NCBI GenBank assembly: GCA_030425385.1
Contig: JAUIAH010000028.1
Span: forward strand, 1-64,000
DNA length: 64,000 bases
Direction of reading: 5' to 3'
From: Verrucomicrobiia bacterium
Lineage (GTDB): Bacteria; Verrucomicrobiota; Verrucomicrobiia; Verrucomicrobiales; DEV007
Positions 1 through 9,621 of this stretch are shown piece after piece (position 1 is the first letter of the stretch; each line of letters begins with the position of its first letter). Both the position numbers and the translations under genes were made by a program. The notes beneath the pieces are model-generated. The model was not told where the DNA came from. It was given only the letters and a program-made list of their open reading frames with translations, and did not search any database.

Positions 1-179
1 GATGGTTCCCACCGGGACTCGATAGTGACTTTCGGTTACTCGCTTCTTTCCTTCGTTTCTCCTTTCGGTTTCGTTTCCGTTTCAGTTACGAGCAGCTTCC
101 CGCCACTCAAGGCTTGGGCTGGCGCCATGCGTCGTTTTGTTCGCTGGCTGATTTGCTGCTAACGCCAATGCCATGGCAT
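1..179. other. No gene seen at left edge
   Basis: Pyrimidine-rich sequence with repeated cgtttc/cggttt words at 30-85. I see no convincing coding frame or RNA gene. Confidence 0.4.
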
Positions 180-530
180 CTAGCTTCCGGAGTTATCAGG
201 AGCTGACCGGTAAGCGATGACCTTCGCATAGGTCGATGTGAACGGAAGTAGCAACCAAGTGTCTCTCTTGGTCCACTTAGATTGTATGAGTGCAAGATCG
301 CCTCCACGAGAGTGTGTAAAGTTCTTCGCTAGACGTTCGATAACTTCGTCTTTCTGCACAACCATCTCGCCTACCCTAAACGTCTTTGAATCCAATGTTT
401 CAGCGCCTCGAATCTGATCTTGGTGCGACGTCACTGTCACGGATTCAGATCCAGCCTTCATCCTTGGGACTGATGCGCAAGAAGCATGGAAGACGATAGG
501 GACTATTAGCATTAAAGTCAGTGTTCTCAT
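180..530 (-). CDS. Small putative lipoprotein, function unknown
   Basis: 116 residues. The N-terminus is a short hydrophobic signal (residues 1-17) ending at Cys18 in the context HASC, a weak match to a lipobox, so export and lipidation are plausible. The remainder is mixed alpha/beta-looking and ends in a polar tail. I do not recognise a family. It lies about 110 bases downstream of the repeat protein on the same strand. An alternative is an ordinary secreted protein. Confidence 0.5.
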   Translation of the reverse strand: MRTLTLMLIVPIVFHASCASVPRMKAGSESVTVTSHQDQIRGAETLDSKTFRVGEMVVQKDEVIERLAKNFTHSRGGDLALIQSKWTKRDTWLLLPFTSTYAKVIAYRSAPDNSGS

Positions 531-638
531 GGTACTTTATTGAAGCGAACGTCCAGCATGAGGCACGGCTGACCGGGAGCGCACGTTCGATGCAGGACTG
601 GGGTTGGAATTATGATTCATCTTTCGACTCAGCGCGGG

Positions 639-1070
639 TCAGCCGTTGCTCTCCATGCGCTTGTTCTGCGTTTTTCGTTGTTCGATGCGGCGTCGCGCTG
701 TGTCTCGAACGAAATCCTCCGAATCCTCGGCCAGTATCCTGAGGATTCCGTCAGACACCTTCGCATTGTTTGCCAGTGCGTTCCGAACTGATGGATCAAG
801 ATCGGCGGCTAGCTTCTGTTGAATATCCTCTGTGATCCTTCGCGTCATCGCAACTTCAGTCCGAACGACAACTCGGGAATCGGAGGAAATCTCTCTCAGA
901 ATCTCGACAGGAGCAGTCTTGTTCCGAGCTACCCACTCATTCGCGAGAGAATACTTGGTGATAAGTTCCCGCCAGACTTCGATTGGCGCTTCATCGTGTC
1001 GAAAGCGGCGGTAGTCGTCCGGATCTTTGCTCCGCATCAATGCAAGGAACTCCTGTGCGGTGCTGATCAT
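639..1070 (-). CDS. HEAT/variant leucine-rich-repeat-like protein
   Basis: 143 residues with degenerate helical repeats of about 24 residues from residue 45 onward. Each has a pattern like AxxPxxxLxxLAxDxxxxVRxxVA (for example around KTAPVEILREISSD and DLDPSVRNALANN). This resembles variant LRV/HEAT repeats, which act as protein-binding scaffolds. There is no signal peptide, so a cytoplasmic location is likely. The C-terminus is basic. The exact partner cannot be inferred. Confidence 0.6.
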   Translation of the reverse strand: MISTAQEFLALMRSKDPDDYRRFRHDEAPIEVWRELITKYSLANEWVARNKTAPVEILREISSDSRVVVRTEVAMTRRITEDIQQKLAADLDPSVRNALANNAKVSDGILRILAEDSEDFVRDTARRRIEQRKTQNKRMESNG

Positions 1071-2069
1071 TTCTTCGCAGAACGTCTAGGACCACTGAAT
1101 CCCGGCTGACGGGAAGCGTGAATCGCTGGGTTGATCTTCCTGGTTCATTGTCAGTGGTTTTGGCACGAGAAGTAGCCGGGGTTCAGTGCGTCCTCTTGTT
1201 CGGAAGTCGCCCACCCTGGCCATCTGTATCTGTAGTCTACTCGCCGCCTTCTCTTGCACAAGTCCTTTGAGGGCGATCTTCCTCGGCACGAGCGGCATTC
1301 GAACTACCAGATTCTTGGATGTCTGATGGTCTTCTCGTGACGTGGATCCGTTCGTCGTCTCGTGATATTGGCGGCGGATCCCTTCCTAGTAAGGTGTATG
1401 TTAGAACAGCGAACGACTTGCCTTGGTTTGATATATCACTTTCACTTTATTTGCCTGCGGAAGCCTCGGACGCATTCCGAACGTTGTATATACGACACGT
1501 GCGATATATCACCGGATATATGTGCAGGTCGTTTGGATTTCTTGAATATTTGGTTTTGTTAAACTCATAGTCACTACTTTTCTCGTTCGGCTGGAGTGTC
1601 CATTTGCTTATTATCTCTCCTGATTTGCACCCCTTCCTTGGCTCGGATTTGCCTCGCCCTGCGGCGTGGTTGGAGCGTCTTTTTGGATCGGGCGGACGGG
1701 GTGCTGGAGAAGAGGCGGGGTTGGATCACGCGTTTTCGATGCGCTTGCTATGGCGATCCTGTTCACACGGGGATGGTTTCCATTCCTCTTTGCCAAGCGT
1801 GTTTGCATCACTCGGAGTCTCGGCCTGATGCTCCCGATAGGCAAGCAGATCAGGTGCGCGAGGCGCTTCGTCTTTTTGCCGGGAAATTGGGCATTGGCGA
1901 TGCACGGCGGAGTAGATCTGCTTTCGGCTGTGGACGGCTGTTTCGGTCCGGACTTCCACTTCCCGATTCCAGCTGTGTAGCCGCGCTCTTTCTGAAGTCG
2001 CTCAAATAACCGGACGGTGGTGTGCCAGGCCGCGAGCGGTTGGGTTGCGGTGCTCTTGTGTCGTGCCAC
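1071..2069. other. About 1 kb without a supported gene
   Basis: Several overlapping open frames occur on both strands between 1086 and 2069. None shows a recognisable domain, signal peptide or consistent codon use, and they overlap one another in conflicting frames. The 1320-1570 part is AT-richer than its surroundings. It may be decayed or intergenic DNA. Confidence 0.5.
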
Positions 2070-2951
2070 TTATCGGGCCGGAACGATGGCGCGATAACAG
2101 CCGAGCATGACCAGGGCGGCTCCCACGAATTGCAGCGTCCCGAGGCGTTCATCGAAGAGCAACCACCCACCCATCGCCACCCAAACGGGAACGCTCAAAT
2201 GGAATGCACCCCCAACCGAGACGCTGAGGTGGCGGAACGCTTGTGTCATCGCTAGTTGCCCACAGGCGGAGAGCAACCCCGCCACGATGGCCCACCCCCA
2301 TTGATTCGCTCGCAGTTGGAGGAGTTCTGGAAAGGCGAACACGCTCGAGAAGAGCACTCCATAGACACATTGGGCCGCAAAGATCGTGGGACTGGCTTCG
2401 GTGGCGTGAAGGTGGCGGATGAGCACGATGACCACCCCAGCAGCAACTGCACCCAGGACAGCGATGCCTAGCGGATAGGTGAATCCGGCTCGCGCATCCG
2501 TGAGGAGGGCGATTCCTATCAAACTCACCATCAACCACATGAGTTGCGAGAGCGAGAGCGGCTCGTGGACAAAGAAGCGGGTCGCCAAGATTGCCCCAAA
2601 GACCACGTAAGTCGTGCTGATCAAGGTGGCCACGCCCACGCCCAAGGGCGGGATGGTCCAGTAATAGCAAATGAGCCCCACGGCCCCAATCATGCCACGC
2701 AAGATGAGTAAGGGACGTAGAAAGACGCGCCCGAGCTGGAGACTGCCTCGTTTCCCATAACACAAGGCCACAAAGAGCAGCCCAACCACGCCACGCGTGA
2801 AGACGAGAGACCAGACGTCAATGTCCAGGCGACTTCCGAGATACTTGATCAGGAGTGCATTGGCGGTGAAGAAGCCGACACAGAGACTCATGAGCCCGAG
2901 ACCAGCATAGGTAGGGCGCGAAAGGGGATGGTGTGATCGGGTGACAATCAT
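2070..2951 (-). CDS. EamA/DMT-family inner-membrane transporter
   Basis: 293 residues, almost entirely hydrophobic, with about ten predicted membrane segments in two tandem EamA-type repeats (roughly residues 15-145 and 160-290). The length and the repeat duplication are typical of drug/metabolite transporter superfamily carriers in the inner membrane. The substrate cannot be read from the sequence; nearness to the SAM-cycle genes is suggestive but not evidence. The start ATG precedes the first membrane segment directly. Confidence 0.88.
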   Translation of the reverse strand: MIVTRSHHPLSRPTYAGLGLMSLCVGFFTANALLIKYLGSRLDIDVWSLVFTRGVVGLLFVALCYGKRGSLQLGRVFLRPLLILRGMIGAVGLICYYWTIPPLGVGVATLISTTYVVFGAILATRFFVHEPLSLSQLMWLMVSLIGIALLTDARAGFTYPLGIAVLGAVAAGVVIVLIRHLHATEASPTIFAAQCVYGVLFSSVFAFPELLQLRANQWGWAIVAGLLSACGQLAMTQAFRHLSVSVGGAFHLSVPVWVAMGGWLLFDERLGTLQFVGAALVMLGCYRAIVPAR

Positions 2952-3152
2952 GAAGGTCGAGAGTGGGCTAGGCCACGGCCACCTCGACGTTTCGAAACTA
3001 ACGTTTCATGCTCACACTCAAGATCACCTTAGCCTATGCGTTAGGCACGCACGATCCAAAGCCATTCCAGGAGGACGGCCTTTATAGGATGCGCCATTCG
3101 GGTGATCATGTGAGGTGCATCCGTTAGGCCTCTATCCCGTTGTTGTCAACCG

Positions 3153-4091
3153 CTACTTGGTAGCAATCGCCAGGACGACCTGGAAATGCGGTTTCTCTTC
3201 TTCTTTGTGCACGATCGCCGCCTCCGGTTCACGGAATCCCGCCATTTCGAGAAAGCCCAGAAGTTCCAGCTCAGAAAAGCCTAACCAAATATCGGCATAG
3301 AGTTCGCGAGCATCTTCGAACTGATGCTTGAGAAGATCCAGAATGACAATGCGCCCTCCCGGCTTGAGAATGCGATAGGCCGCTTCGACCGCTCGTTGGG
3401 GCTTGGCGGCGTGATGCAAAGCCTGCGAGAAGAAAGCGAGATCGACCGATGCCTCATCGATTGGCGGATCCATGAGATCGCCTAACCGATACTCCAAATT
3501 GAGATAACCATGCTCTTTGGCAAGGTTGGCACCATAGTCGACCATCTTCTCAGAGTTATCGATGGCGATGACTTTCTCGGCCTTCTGAGCGAGGAGCTGA
3601 GAGAAGGTCCCCTCACCGGCTCCTAAATCGGCGATGACCATCGGTGGCATGAGTTTGAGGAGCGTCTCGGCCAGTCCTTTCCAGGATCGTCCAGGGCAGT
3701 AGTGGCGGCCGAACTTCCCGGCGAGTTCATTGAAATAGGCCCGGGCTTTGTCCTGACGCTTTTCCAAGATCAATTGGAGCGCCGCCCGATCTTGATCCAG
3801 TTCATCGAGTTCCTCGGCGGCTGCCGCAACCACTGCCCAGAGCTGATCCGTCTCCAGGGTCCCATGCTTCGCAAAGGGCTGCGCGGCGTAGATGCTGTGC
3901 TTGCCCGAGCGCCGGTCACTCACGAGTCCAGCCTGTTTCAGCTGCGCGAGTTGGGTGGAAATGCGGCTCTGCCCCATGGCGAGGATCTCCTGCAACTCCG
4001 CCACGGACAATTCTTCCTCTCGGAGGAGGGCCAGGATGCGCATGCGCGTGGGATCCGCGATGAGGCGCAGCGATTTAACGATTGACGGCAT
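3153..4091 (-). CDS. ArsR-type regulator fused to SAM-dependent methyltransferase (SahR-like)
   Basis: 312 residues. Residues 1-75 form a winged helix-turn-helix of ArsR type (DPTRMRILALL, recognition helix around SRISTQLAQLKQAG). Residues about 130-312 are a class I methyltransferase with motif I DLGAGEGT (155-162) and an acidic IDNSEKM after strand 2. Such fusions next to metK/ahcY are known in several phyla as regulators that sense SAH or SAM. Divergent transcription from metK across a shared palindrome (4109-4124) supports control of the SAM cycle. Methyltransferase activity itself is not proven; the domain may serve only as a ligand sensor. Confidence 0.87.
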   Translation of the reverse strand: MPSIVKSLRLIADPTRMRILALLREEELSVAELQEILAMGQSRISTQLAQLKQAGLVSDRRSGKHSIYAAQPFAKHGTLETDQLWAVVAAAAEELDELDQDRAALQLILEKRQDKARAYFNELAGKFGRHYCPGRSWKGLAETLLKLMPPMVIADLGAGEGTFSQLLAQKAEKVIAIDNSEKMVDYGANLAKEHGYLNLEYRLGDLMDPPIDEASVDLAFFSQALHHAAKPQRAVEAAYRILKPGGRIVILDLLKHQFEDARELYADIWLGFSELELLGFLEMAGFREPEAAIVHKEEEKPHFQVVLAIATK

Positions 4092-4108
4092 GGGCCTGCT
4101 TCCTATGT

Positions 4109-4124
4109 ATCAACATATCTTGAT
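4109..4124. promoter_or_regulatory. Palindromic operator between the ArsR-MTase gene and metK
   Basis: ATCAACATATCTTGAT is an imperfect 16-base inverted repeat (ATCAA..TTGAT arms with an ATAT core). It lies 17 bases upstream of the regulator start and 55 bases upstream of metK. Its form matches the kind of site bound by ArsR-family SAH-responsive regulators. The autoregulator and metK-ahcY would share it. Confidence 0.65.
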
Positions 4125-4179
4125 TTGTAAATATGTTCTCTTCTGAGGGCATTTCTTCCGCTCTAACCACACACATTCT

Positions 4180-5361
4180 ATGGCCAATCGCACCATCTTT
4201 AGCTCTGAATCCGTCACCGAGGGGCATCCCGACAAGGTAGCGGACACGATCAGCGACTTCATCGTCGACAAGTGCTTCGAGAACGATTCCTCCAGTCGCG
4301 TCGCATGCGAGACTCTGGTGAAGGACAATCTCGTCGTCTTGGCGGGGGAAATCACCACCAAGTCCTACTTCAACTACCACGACACGGTGGCGGAGGCGAT
4401 TCGTGAGATTGGCTATACCAACGACGACTGCATGTTCCATGCGGATACCTTCATGTTCGTGAATGCGCTCAGTCAGCAATCGCCTGATATCGCCCAAGGG
4501 GTGGATGCGGCGGCGGCGGAGGGAAAGGACACGTCCGAGCAGGGTGCCGGTGACCAAGGCCTCATGTTTGGGTACGCGGTGAATGAGACCCCACAGTTGA
4601 TGCCTGCTCCCATTGTCTATTCGCATCAGTTAGGCCGTGAACTCACTCGGTTGCGGAAAGATGGCGAGCTTACCTGGTTGCGTCCCGATTCGAAGACACA
4701 GGTATCTTGTGAATATGAGGGGGAGAAACTAGTCCGCGTTTCCGCGGTAGTCGTATCCACTCAGCACGCGGAAGGGGTCTCTCACGGAGAGATCAAATCC
4801 ACCCTCACCGAACGGCTCATCAAGAAAGTGCTTCCCGCCGAACTGATCGATGACAAGACCGAGATCCTGGTGAACCCGACAGGCAAATTCGTCGTCGGTG
4901 GTCCCCAGGGCGATTGCGGCCTTACGGGGCGGAAGATCATTGTCGATACTTACGGCGGCATGGGTCGCCACGGGGGTGGCGCGTTCTCTGGCAAAGATCC
5001 CAGCAAGGTGGATCGCTCAGCCGCCTACATGTGCCGCTGGGTGGCCAAGAACATCGTTGCTGCAGGACTCGCCGCACGCTGCGAGTTGCAGGTGGCTTAC
5101 GCAATTGGTTACCCGAATCCTGTGAGTGTGAGCGTCCAGACTTTTGGAACGAACACGATTGCAGACGACAAGATCGTGGACGCGGTCACCGAGGTCTTCT
5201 CTTTTAAGCCAGCAGACATCATCACCCAGCTCAATCTCCTACGTCCCATCTATCGTGAGACCACGAACTACGGACACTTTGGCCGCGAGGACAACACGGA
5301 TGCCCTCACCTGGGAAAAGACGGACAAGGTGGACGCCTTGAAAGCTGCCGCTGGAGTCTAG
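4180..5361 (+). CDS. metK: S-adenosylmethionine synthetase
   Basis: 393 residues, the usual length. It makes SAM from methionine and ATP in the cytoplasm. Signature sequences are GHPDKVAD near the N-terminus (residues 15-22), [12 protein letters not shown] around residue 121, and the glycine-rich [19 protein letters not shown] around residue 264. It starts at ATG with no clear Shine-Dalgarno, like most genes here. ahcY follows after 41 bases, so the two are very likely co-transcribed to make SAM and clear SAH. Confidence 0.98.
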   Translation: MANRTIFSSESVTEGHPDKVADTISDFIVDKCFENDSSSRVACETLVKDNLVVLAGEITTKSYFNYHDTVAEAIREIGYTNDDCMFHADTFMFVNALSQQSPDIAQGVDAAAAEGKDTSEQGAGDQGLMFGYAVNETPQLMPAPIVYSHQLGRELTRLRKDGELTWLRPDSKTQVSCEYEGEKLVRVSAVVVSTQHAEGVSHGEIKSTLTERLIKKVLPAELIDDKTEILVNPTGKFVVGGPQGDCGLTGRKIIVDTYGGMGRHGGGAFSGKDPSKVDRSAAYMCRWVAKNIVAAGLAARCELQVAYAIGYPNPVSVSVQTFGTNTIADDKIVDAVTEVFSFKPADIITQLNLLRPIYRETTNYGHFGREDNTDALTWEKTDKVDALKAAAGV

Positions 5362-5402
5362 AAACCTTAACATTCACACCCACCGACTCACACTCTTTCA
5401 CT

Positions 5403-6821
5403 ATGAGCGTTCCTGAGAACAACGACTACAAGGTTGCGGACCTATCCCTTGCCGATTTCGGCCGCAAAGAGATCGAAATTGCCGAGCAGGAAATGCCCGG
5501 ACTCATCGCTATCCGCGAGAAATACGCGGCCGACAAGCCGCTCCAAGGCGTCCGTATCATGGGCTCCTTGCACATGACCATTCAGACCGCGGTCTTGATT
5601 GAGACCCTCGTGGACCTGGGAGCCGATGTCCGCTGGTGCAGCTGCAACATCTTCTCGACTCAAGACCACGCCGCGGCGGCCATTGCGGAAGCTGGCGTGC
5701 CGGTCTTCGCCTGGAAGGGCGAAACGTTAGAAGAATACTGGTGGTGCACGGATCGCGCCCTTAGCTTTCCAGGGGGCAAAGGTCCACAATTGATCGTCGA
5801 CGATGGTGGCGATGCCACGCTGCTCATTCACAAAGGCTACGAACTCGAAGACGGTTCGGATTGGGTCAACGGGGCGTCTGGCAGTCATGAGGAAAGTGTG
5901 ATCAAAGACCTGCTCAAGCAGGTTCACAAAGACACTCCCAATCGTTGGCACGAAGTGGTCAGCGAATGGAAAGGCGTCTCTGAGGAGACCACCACGGGTG
6001 TGCATCGACTCTATCAAATGGTCGAAGCGGGCACGCTTCTCGTTCCCGCCATCAATGTGAACGACTCGGTGACCAAGTCGAAGTTCGACAACCTCTACGG
6101 CTGCCGCGAATCGCTCATCGATGGCATCAAACGCGCCACAGATGTGATGATCGCTGGCAAGGTCGCTGTCATTTGCGGCTACGGTGATGTGGGCAAAGGC
6201 TGTGCCCAAGCCATGCGTGGCATGGGTGCCCAAGTCGTCGTCACGGAGATCGATCCCATCTGCGCACTACAAGCCGCGATGGAAGGCTTCCGCGTGCTCC
6301 CTGTGGAGGATACGTTAGGATGGGGTGACATCTATGTCACCACGACGGGGAACAAAGACATCATCCGCATCGAGCACATGGAGAAGATGAAAGACCAAGC
6401 CACCGTCTGCAACATCGGCCACTTCGACAACGAAATCCAAATGGATGCGTTAGAGAAATACGACGGCATCAAGAAAGTGAACATCAAGCCGCAGGTGGAT
6501 CGCTATGAGTTTCCGCAAGGACACAGCATCTTCATGCTGGCCGAAGGCCGCCTCGTAAACCTTGGCTGTGCCACTGGCCATCCTAGCTTTGTCATGTCTA
6601 ACAGCTTTGCGAACCAAGTTCTCGCACAGCTCGACCTCTGGGCGAACAAGGATGATTACGAGAACAAGGTCTACCTCATTGCCAAGCACCTGGATGAGGA
6701 AGTGGCTCGCCTTCACCTGGAGAAGATCGGAGCCAAGCTCACGATTCTCTCCAATGATCAAGCCGACTACATCGGGGTGAAACCCGAAGGCCCCTACAAG
6801 CCCGAGCACTACCGCTACTAG
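5403..6821 (+). CDS. ahcY: S-adenosylhomocysteine hydrolase
   Basis: 472 residues, full length. It converts SAH to adenosine and homocysteine with bound NAD, relieving product inhibition of methyltransferases. The NAD-binding Rossmann motif [10 protein letters not shown] is near residue 258. The C-terminus [13 protein letters not shown] is diagnostic. The gene is in the metK operon and is followed by an intrinsic terminator. Confidence 0.98.
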   Translation: MSVPENNDYKVADLSLADFGRKEIEIAEQEMPGLIAIREKYAADKPLQGVRIMGSLHMTIQTAVLIETLVDLGADVRWCSCNIFSTQDHAAAAIAEAGVPVFAWKGETLEEYWWCTDRALSFPGGKGPQLIVDDGGDATLLIHKGYELEDGSDWVNGASGSHEESVIKDLLKQVHKDTPNRWHEVVSEWKGVSEETTTGVHRLYQMVEAGTLLVPAINVNDSVTKSKFDNLYGCRESLIDGIKRATDVMIAGKVAVICGYGDVGKGCAQAMRGMGAQVVVTEIDPICALQAAMEGFRVLPVEDTLGWGDIYVTTTGNKDIIRIEHMEKMKDQATVCNIGHFDNEIQMDALEKYDGIKKVNIKPQVDRYEFPQGHSIFMLAEGRLVNLGCATGHPSFVMSNSFANQVLAQLDLWANKDDYENKVYLIAKHLDEEVARLHLEKIGAKLTILSNDQADYIGVKPEGPYKPEHYRY

Positions 6822-6844
6822 GTCTGCGGAACAACGCGATTTCC

Positions 6845-6880
6845 GGAAAGCCGTCTCACAGTAGTGGGGCGGCTTTTCTT
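6845..6880 (+). terminator. Intrinsic terminator after ahcY
   Basis: AAAGCCG (6847-6853) pairs with CGGCTTT (6870-6876) around a 16-base loop and runs into TTTTCTT. Confidence 0.75.
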
Positions 6881-6956
6881 GTGCCCACTGAGCCAATCTT
6901 GCGACGAATCCGCCTCCTTGCAGAAACGAACTTGCGCCGCAGGGGTTCTTCGCTAC

Positions 6957-6971
6957 TGAGACTCAGTCTCA
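6957..6971. promoter_or_regulatory. Fur-type box upstream of feoA
   Basis: TGAGACTCAGTCTCA is a perfect 7-1-7 inverted repeat ending 8 bases before the feoA ATG. The 7-1-7 geometry and TGAGA/TCTCA arms match the common Fur-box form. Iron-dependent repression of feoAB is the natural reading. Confidence 0.7.
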
Positions 6972-6979
6972 ACTCCATC

Positions 6980-7213
6980 ATGACTGCCACCCTTTCCGAA
7001 CTTCCCATCGGGCAATCGGCCCGAATCAAAGCCTACGAGAAAGGCAGTCATACGGAACAACGCCTCATGGTGATGGGGCTGCTACCCGGAGTGGAAGTGC
7101 GTAAGATCCGGGTCGCTCCTCTAGGCGACCCCATCGCGGTGGAATTCGCAGGATCGTGTGTCTCGCTTCGCCGACGCGAAGCCATTGGCGTGTTGCTGGA
7201 AACACCCGCTTAA
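6980..7213 (+). CDS. feoA: Ferrous iron transport protein A
   Basis: 77 residues with an SH3-like FeoA fold (TLSELPIGQSARI, RLMVMGLLPGVEV, GDPIAVEF). It is a small cytosolic partner of FeoB. A longer frame opens at 6881, but homology begins at this ATG and the Fur-like palindrome lies immediately upstream, so I chose 6980. feoB begins within three bases of the stop codon. Confidence 0.92.
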   Translation: MTATLSELPIGQSARIKAYEKGSHTEQRLMVMGLLPGVEVRKIRVAPLGDPIAVEFAGSCVSLRRREAIGVLLETPA

Positions 7214-7215
7214 CG

Positions 7216-9435
7216 GTGACCCAGACCTCGACGGAGCCCCCTCAGATCGCGCTCGTCGGTAATCCCAATATCGGGAAAACGACGCTCTTCAACCTGCTGA
7301 CGGGCATGCGTCAGCGCGTCGGCAATTATCCCGGCGTCACCGTTTCCAAGAAGATTGGAACGCTTCGCCTTGGCGAACGCGACGCCCATCTGATTGATCT
7401 GCCAGGCACTTATAGCTTGGCCGCGGCGTCACTCGACGAGCGGGTGGTGGTCGATGTCTTATCGGGAAAACTGCCCGGGACGCAGAAACCTGATCTGGTG
7501 GTCTGTGTGGTGGATGCGACAAACCTCACCCGCAATCTCTTTCTCGCCGCTCAGATTGCCGAGCTGGCGATCCCCATGGTGATCGTCCTCAATCAGTGGG
7601 ACCTTGCCGAGCGTCAGGGCTTGCAGATCGACACGGATCGCTTGAGCGCACAGCTGCGCGTTCCGATTGTTCCGTGCGTCGCCACCCGCAAAGAGAGTGC
7701 GCAGCGAGTGAAGGATACCCTGGCTCAAGCACTCCTGTCGCCCGCGTGTTTGCCCCCGATCCAGTGGCCCGACGCCGTGGCAGCGGCCACCGCACACTTA
7801 CGCGCCGCGATGCCCAAGGGCGCGGCCGCCGATTTGGAAGACGCAGAGGTGCATCGACTGCTGTTCGATGCCAACTCAGCGCTCGCCGAACGGTTAGAGT
7901 GGCCGGAAGACGAACGCCGCAAGGCCGTCCAGGAAGCGCGTGCGATGGTGCAAGCGTCAGGGCTCAATCCGTTGGCCGCGGAGGCCTTGCTGCAATACGA
8001 CCATATCAATGGCCTCACGAAAGGCGTCCAAACGAAAGTGGGCGAGTTGGCCAAAGGCCAAACGGAGTCCATTGATCGCCTCTTGATGCATCGTGGGTGG
8101 GGATTGGCCATCTTTGCGGCCATCATGTATGTGGTCTTTCTTTCCGTCTACACCTGGGCTGGCCCCCTCATGGATGGGATCGAGTGGGCCAAAGGCGGCT
8201 TGCAGGATTGGATCTCGCCTTTCTTGGCAGGCACGCCAATGTTGCAAAGCCTGATGGTGGACGCCGTCATCGAAGGGGTGGGAGCCTTCCTCGTCTTTCT
8301 CCCCCAGATCCTGGTCCTCTTCTTCTTTATTTCTCTGTTAGAAGACACGGGCTACATGGCACGAGCGGCCTTCCTCATGGATAAAATGTTTGGATGGTGT
8401 GGCCTCAATGGAAAGAGCTTCGTGCCACTGCTATCGAGCTACGCGTGTGCCGTCCCTGGGATCATGGCCACGCGCACGATCGAGGATCCCAAAGCACGGC
8501 TGGCGACGATCCTCATCGCTCCGTTCATGAGTTGCTCCGCACGCCTGCCAGTTTATGTACTCTTGATAGGAGCCTTCGTCGAGCCAAGCCATGGCCCCCT
8601 CATCGCGAGTCTGACGCTCTTTGCCATGCACTTCGTCGGTCTGGCAGTGGCCTTGCCTACGGTGTGGATTCTCAACAAGTTCATCCTCAAGACTCGCCCG
8701 CAACCCTTTGTCCTAGAAATGCCTCGGTATCATGTGCCTCGGTTAGGCGATGTCGCCTGGCGCATGTGGGAAAGTGGGTGGGAATTCGTGAAACGGGCAG
8801 GTACGGTGATCTTTGCCATCACCATCATTATCTGGGCTCTCCTCTATTTCCCGCGGCCCGACGCGGTGGCGGAGGAGGCGCGGGCGCAGGTGATCGCCGA
8901 GCAGCAAGCCGCTGACCCAAGCATGAACCTAGAAGCAATCGAGGCACAACTACAGGAGGAAGACAGCGAGCTCGCTCACGTGTTAGAACGCCGCGAAAGC
9001 AGTGCCTATATAGAGCAAAGTTACATGGGGCGCATGGGCAAAGCTCTCCAACCCGTCTTCCATCCAGCCGGCTTTGACTGGAGGATCACCGTGGGTGTGC
9101 TCGCTAGTTTTCCCGCGAGAGAAGTCATCATTTCCACGCTGGGAGTGATCTACAGCCTCGGTGGGGACGTCGACGAAGAGAGCCCAGGCCTTCAGCAAGC
9201 CATGGCTAACGCGACCTGGCAGGAAGGCACGCGTGTGGGGATGAAGATCTTCACTTTGCCAGTGGTGTTCGGCATCATGATCTTCTTTGCCCTGTGTTCC
9301 CAGTGCGGCGCCACTCTAGCAATCATCAAGAAGGAAGCGGGCACCCGTTGGGCCATCTTCTCCTTTGTCTACATGACCGTGCTCGCCTGGATCGGCGCGG
9401 TCCTCTGCTTTCAGCTCGGGGGCGTGTTCGGATAA
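7216..9435 (+). CDS. feoB: Ferrous iron transporter B
   Basis: About 739 residues. The N-terminal G-protein domain has G1 GNPNIGKTT (residues 15-23), G3 DLPGTYSL and G4 NQWD. The membrane domain has gating segments and a late CSQCGATLA motif. It drives Fe(II) uptake across the inner membrane. I placed the start at GTG 7216, just after the feoA stop; an upstream ATG at 7156 in the same frame would overlap feoA and add 20 unlikely residues. Confidence 0.95.
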   Translation: MTQTSTEPPQIALVGNPNIGKTTLFNLLTGMRQRVGNYPGVTVSKKIGTLRLGERDAHLIDLPGTYSLAAASLDERVVVDVLSGKLPGTQKPDLVVCVVDATNLTRNLFLAAQIAELAIPMVIVLNQWDLAERQGLQIDTDRLSAQLRVPIVPCVATRKESAQRVKDTLAQALLSPACLPPIQWPDAVAAATAHLRAAMPKGAAADLEDAEVHRLLFDANSALAERLEWPEDERRKAVQEARAMVQASGLNPLAAEALLQYDHINGLTKGVQTKVGELAKGQTESIDRLLMHRGWGLAIFAAIMYVVFLSVYTWAGPLMDGIEWAKGGLQDWISPFLAGTPMLQSLMVDAVIEGVGAFLVFLPQILVLFFFISLLEDTGYMARAAFLMDKMFGWCGLNGKSFVPLLSSYACAVPGIMATRTIEDPKARLATILIAPFMSCSARLPVYVLLIGAFVEPSHGPLIASLTLFAMHFVGLAVALPTVWILNKFILKTRPQPFVLEMPRYHVPRLGDVAWRMWESGWEFVKRAGTVIFAITIIIWALLYFPRPDAVAEEARAQVIAEQQAADPSMNLEAIEAQLQEEDSELAHVLERRESSAYIEQSYMGRMGKALQPVFHPAGFDWRITVGVLASFPAREVIISTLGVIYSLGGDVDEESPGLQQAMANATWQEGTRVGMKIFTLPVVFGIMIFFALCSQCGATLAIIKKEAGTRWAIFSFVYMTVLAWIGAVLCFQLGGVFG

Positions 9436-9438
9436 TCC

Positions 9439-9621
9439 ATGGCTGCCTGGATCGATGCCATCATCGTCGCCGCCGTGGTCGCGGCGGCCGTCGGCTACCT
9501 CATTGCGCGCTATCGGCAGCATCGCGGGCAGAAAGGCTGCGCGAACAAGGGCTGCGCCTGCTCTCTCAAACGGTCTCCTATCAATGGCGCCGAAGCGGGC
9601 TCTTCTCGACGACATCCATGA
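9439..9621 (+). CDS. FeoB-associated Cys-rich membrane protein
   Basis: 60 residues beginning three bases after feoB. There is one N-terminal membrane helix (residues 5-24), then a short basic region and a cysteine cluster (GCANKGCAC). This is the layout of small FeoB-associated Cys-rich proteins often found third in feo operons. Its 3' end overlaps the convergent gene by about 41 bases. Confidence 0.8.
   Translation: MAAWIDAIIVAAVVAAAVGYLIARYRQHRGQKGCANKGCACSLKRSPINGAEAGSSRRHP

Noticed and set aside
1319-2069. Several frames that could be a lost gene
   Set aside because: Mutually exclusive frames with no recognisable motif or start context.
4092-4179. SAM or SAH riboswitch upstream of metK
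   Set aside because: Only 88 bases separate the divergent genes and I could not form a riboswitch core. The palindrome fits a protein operator.
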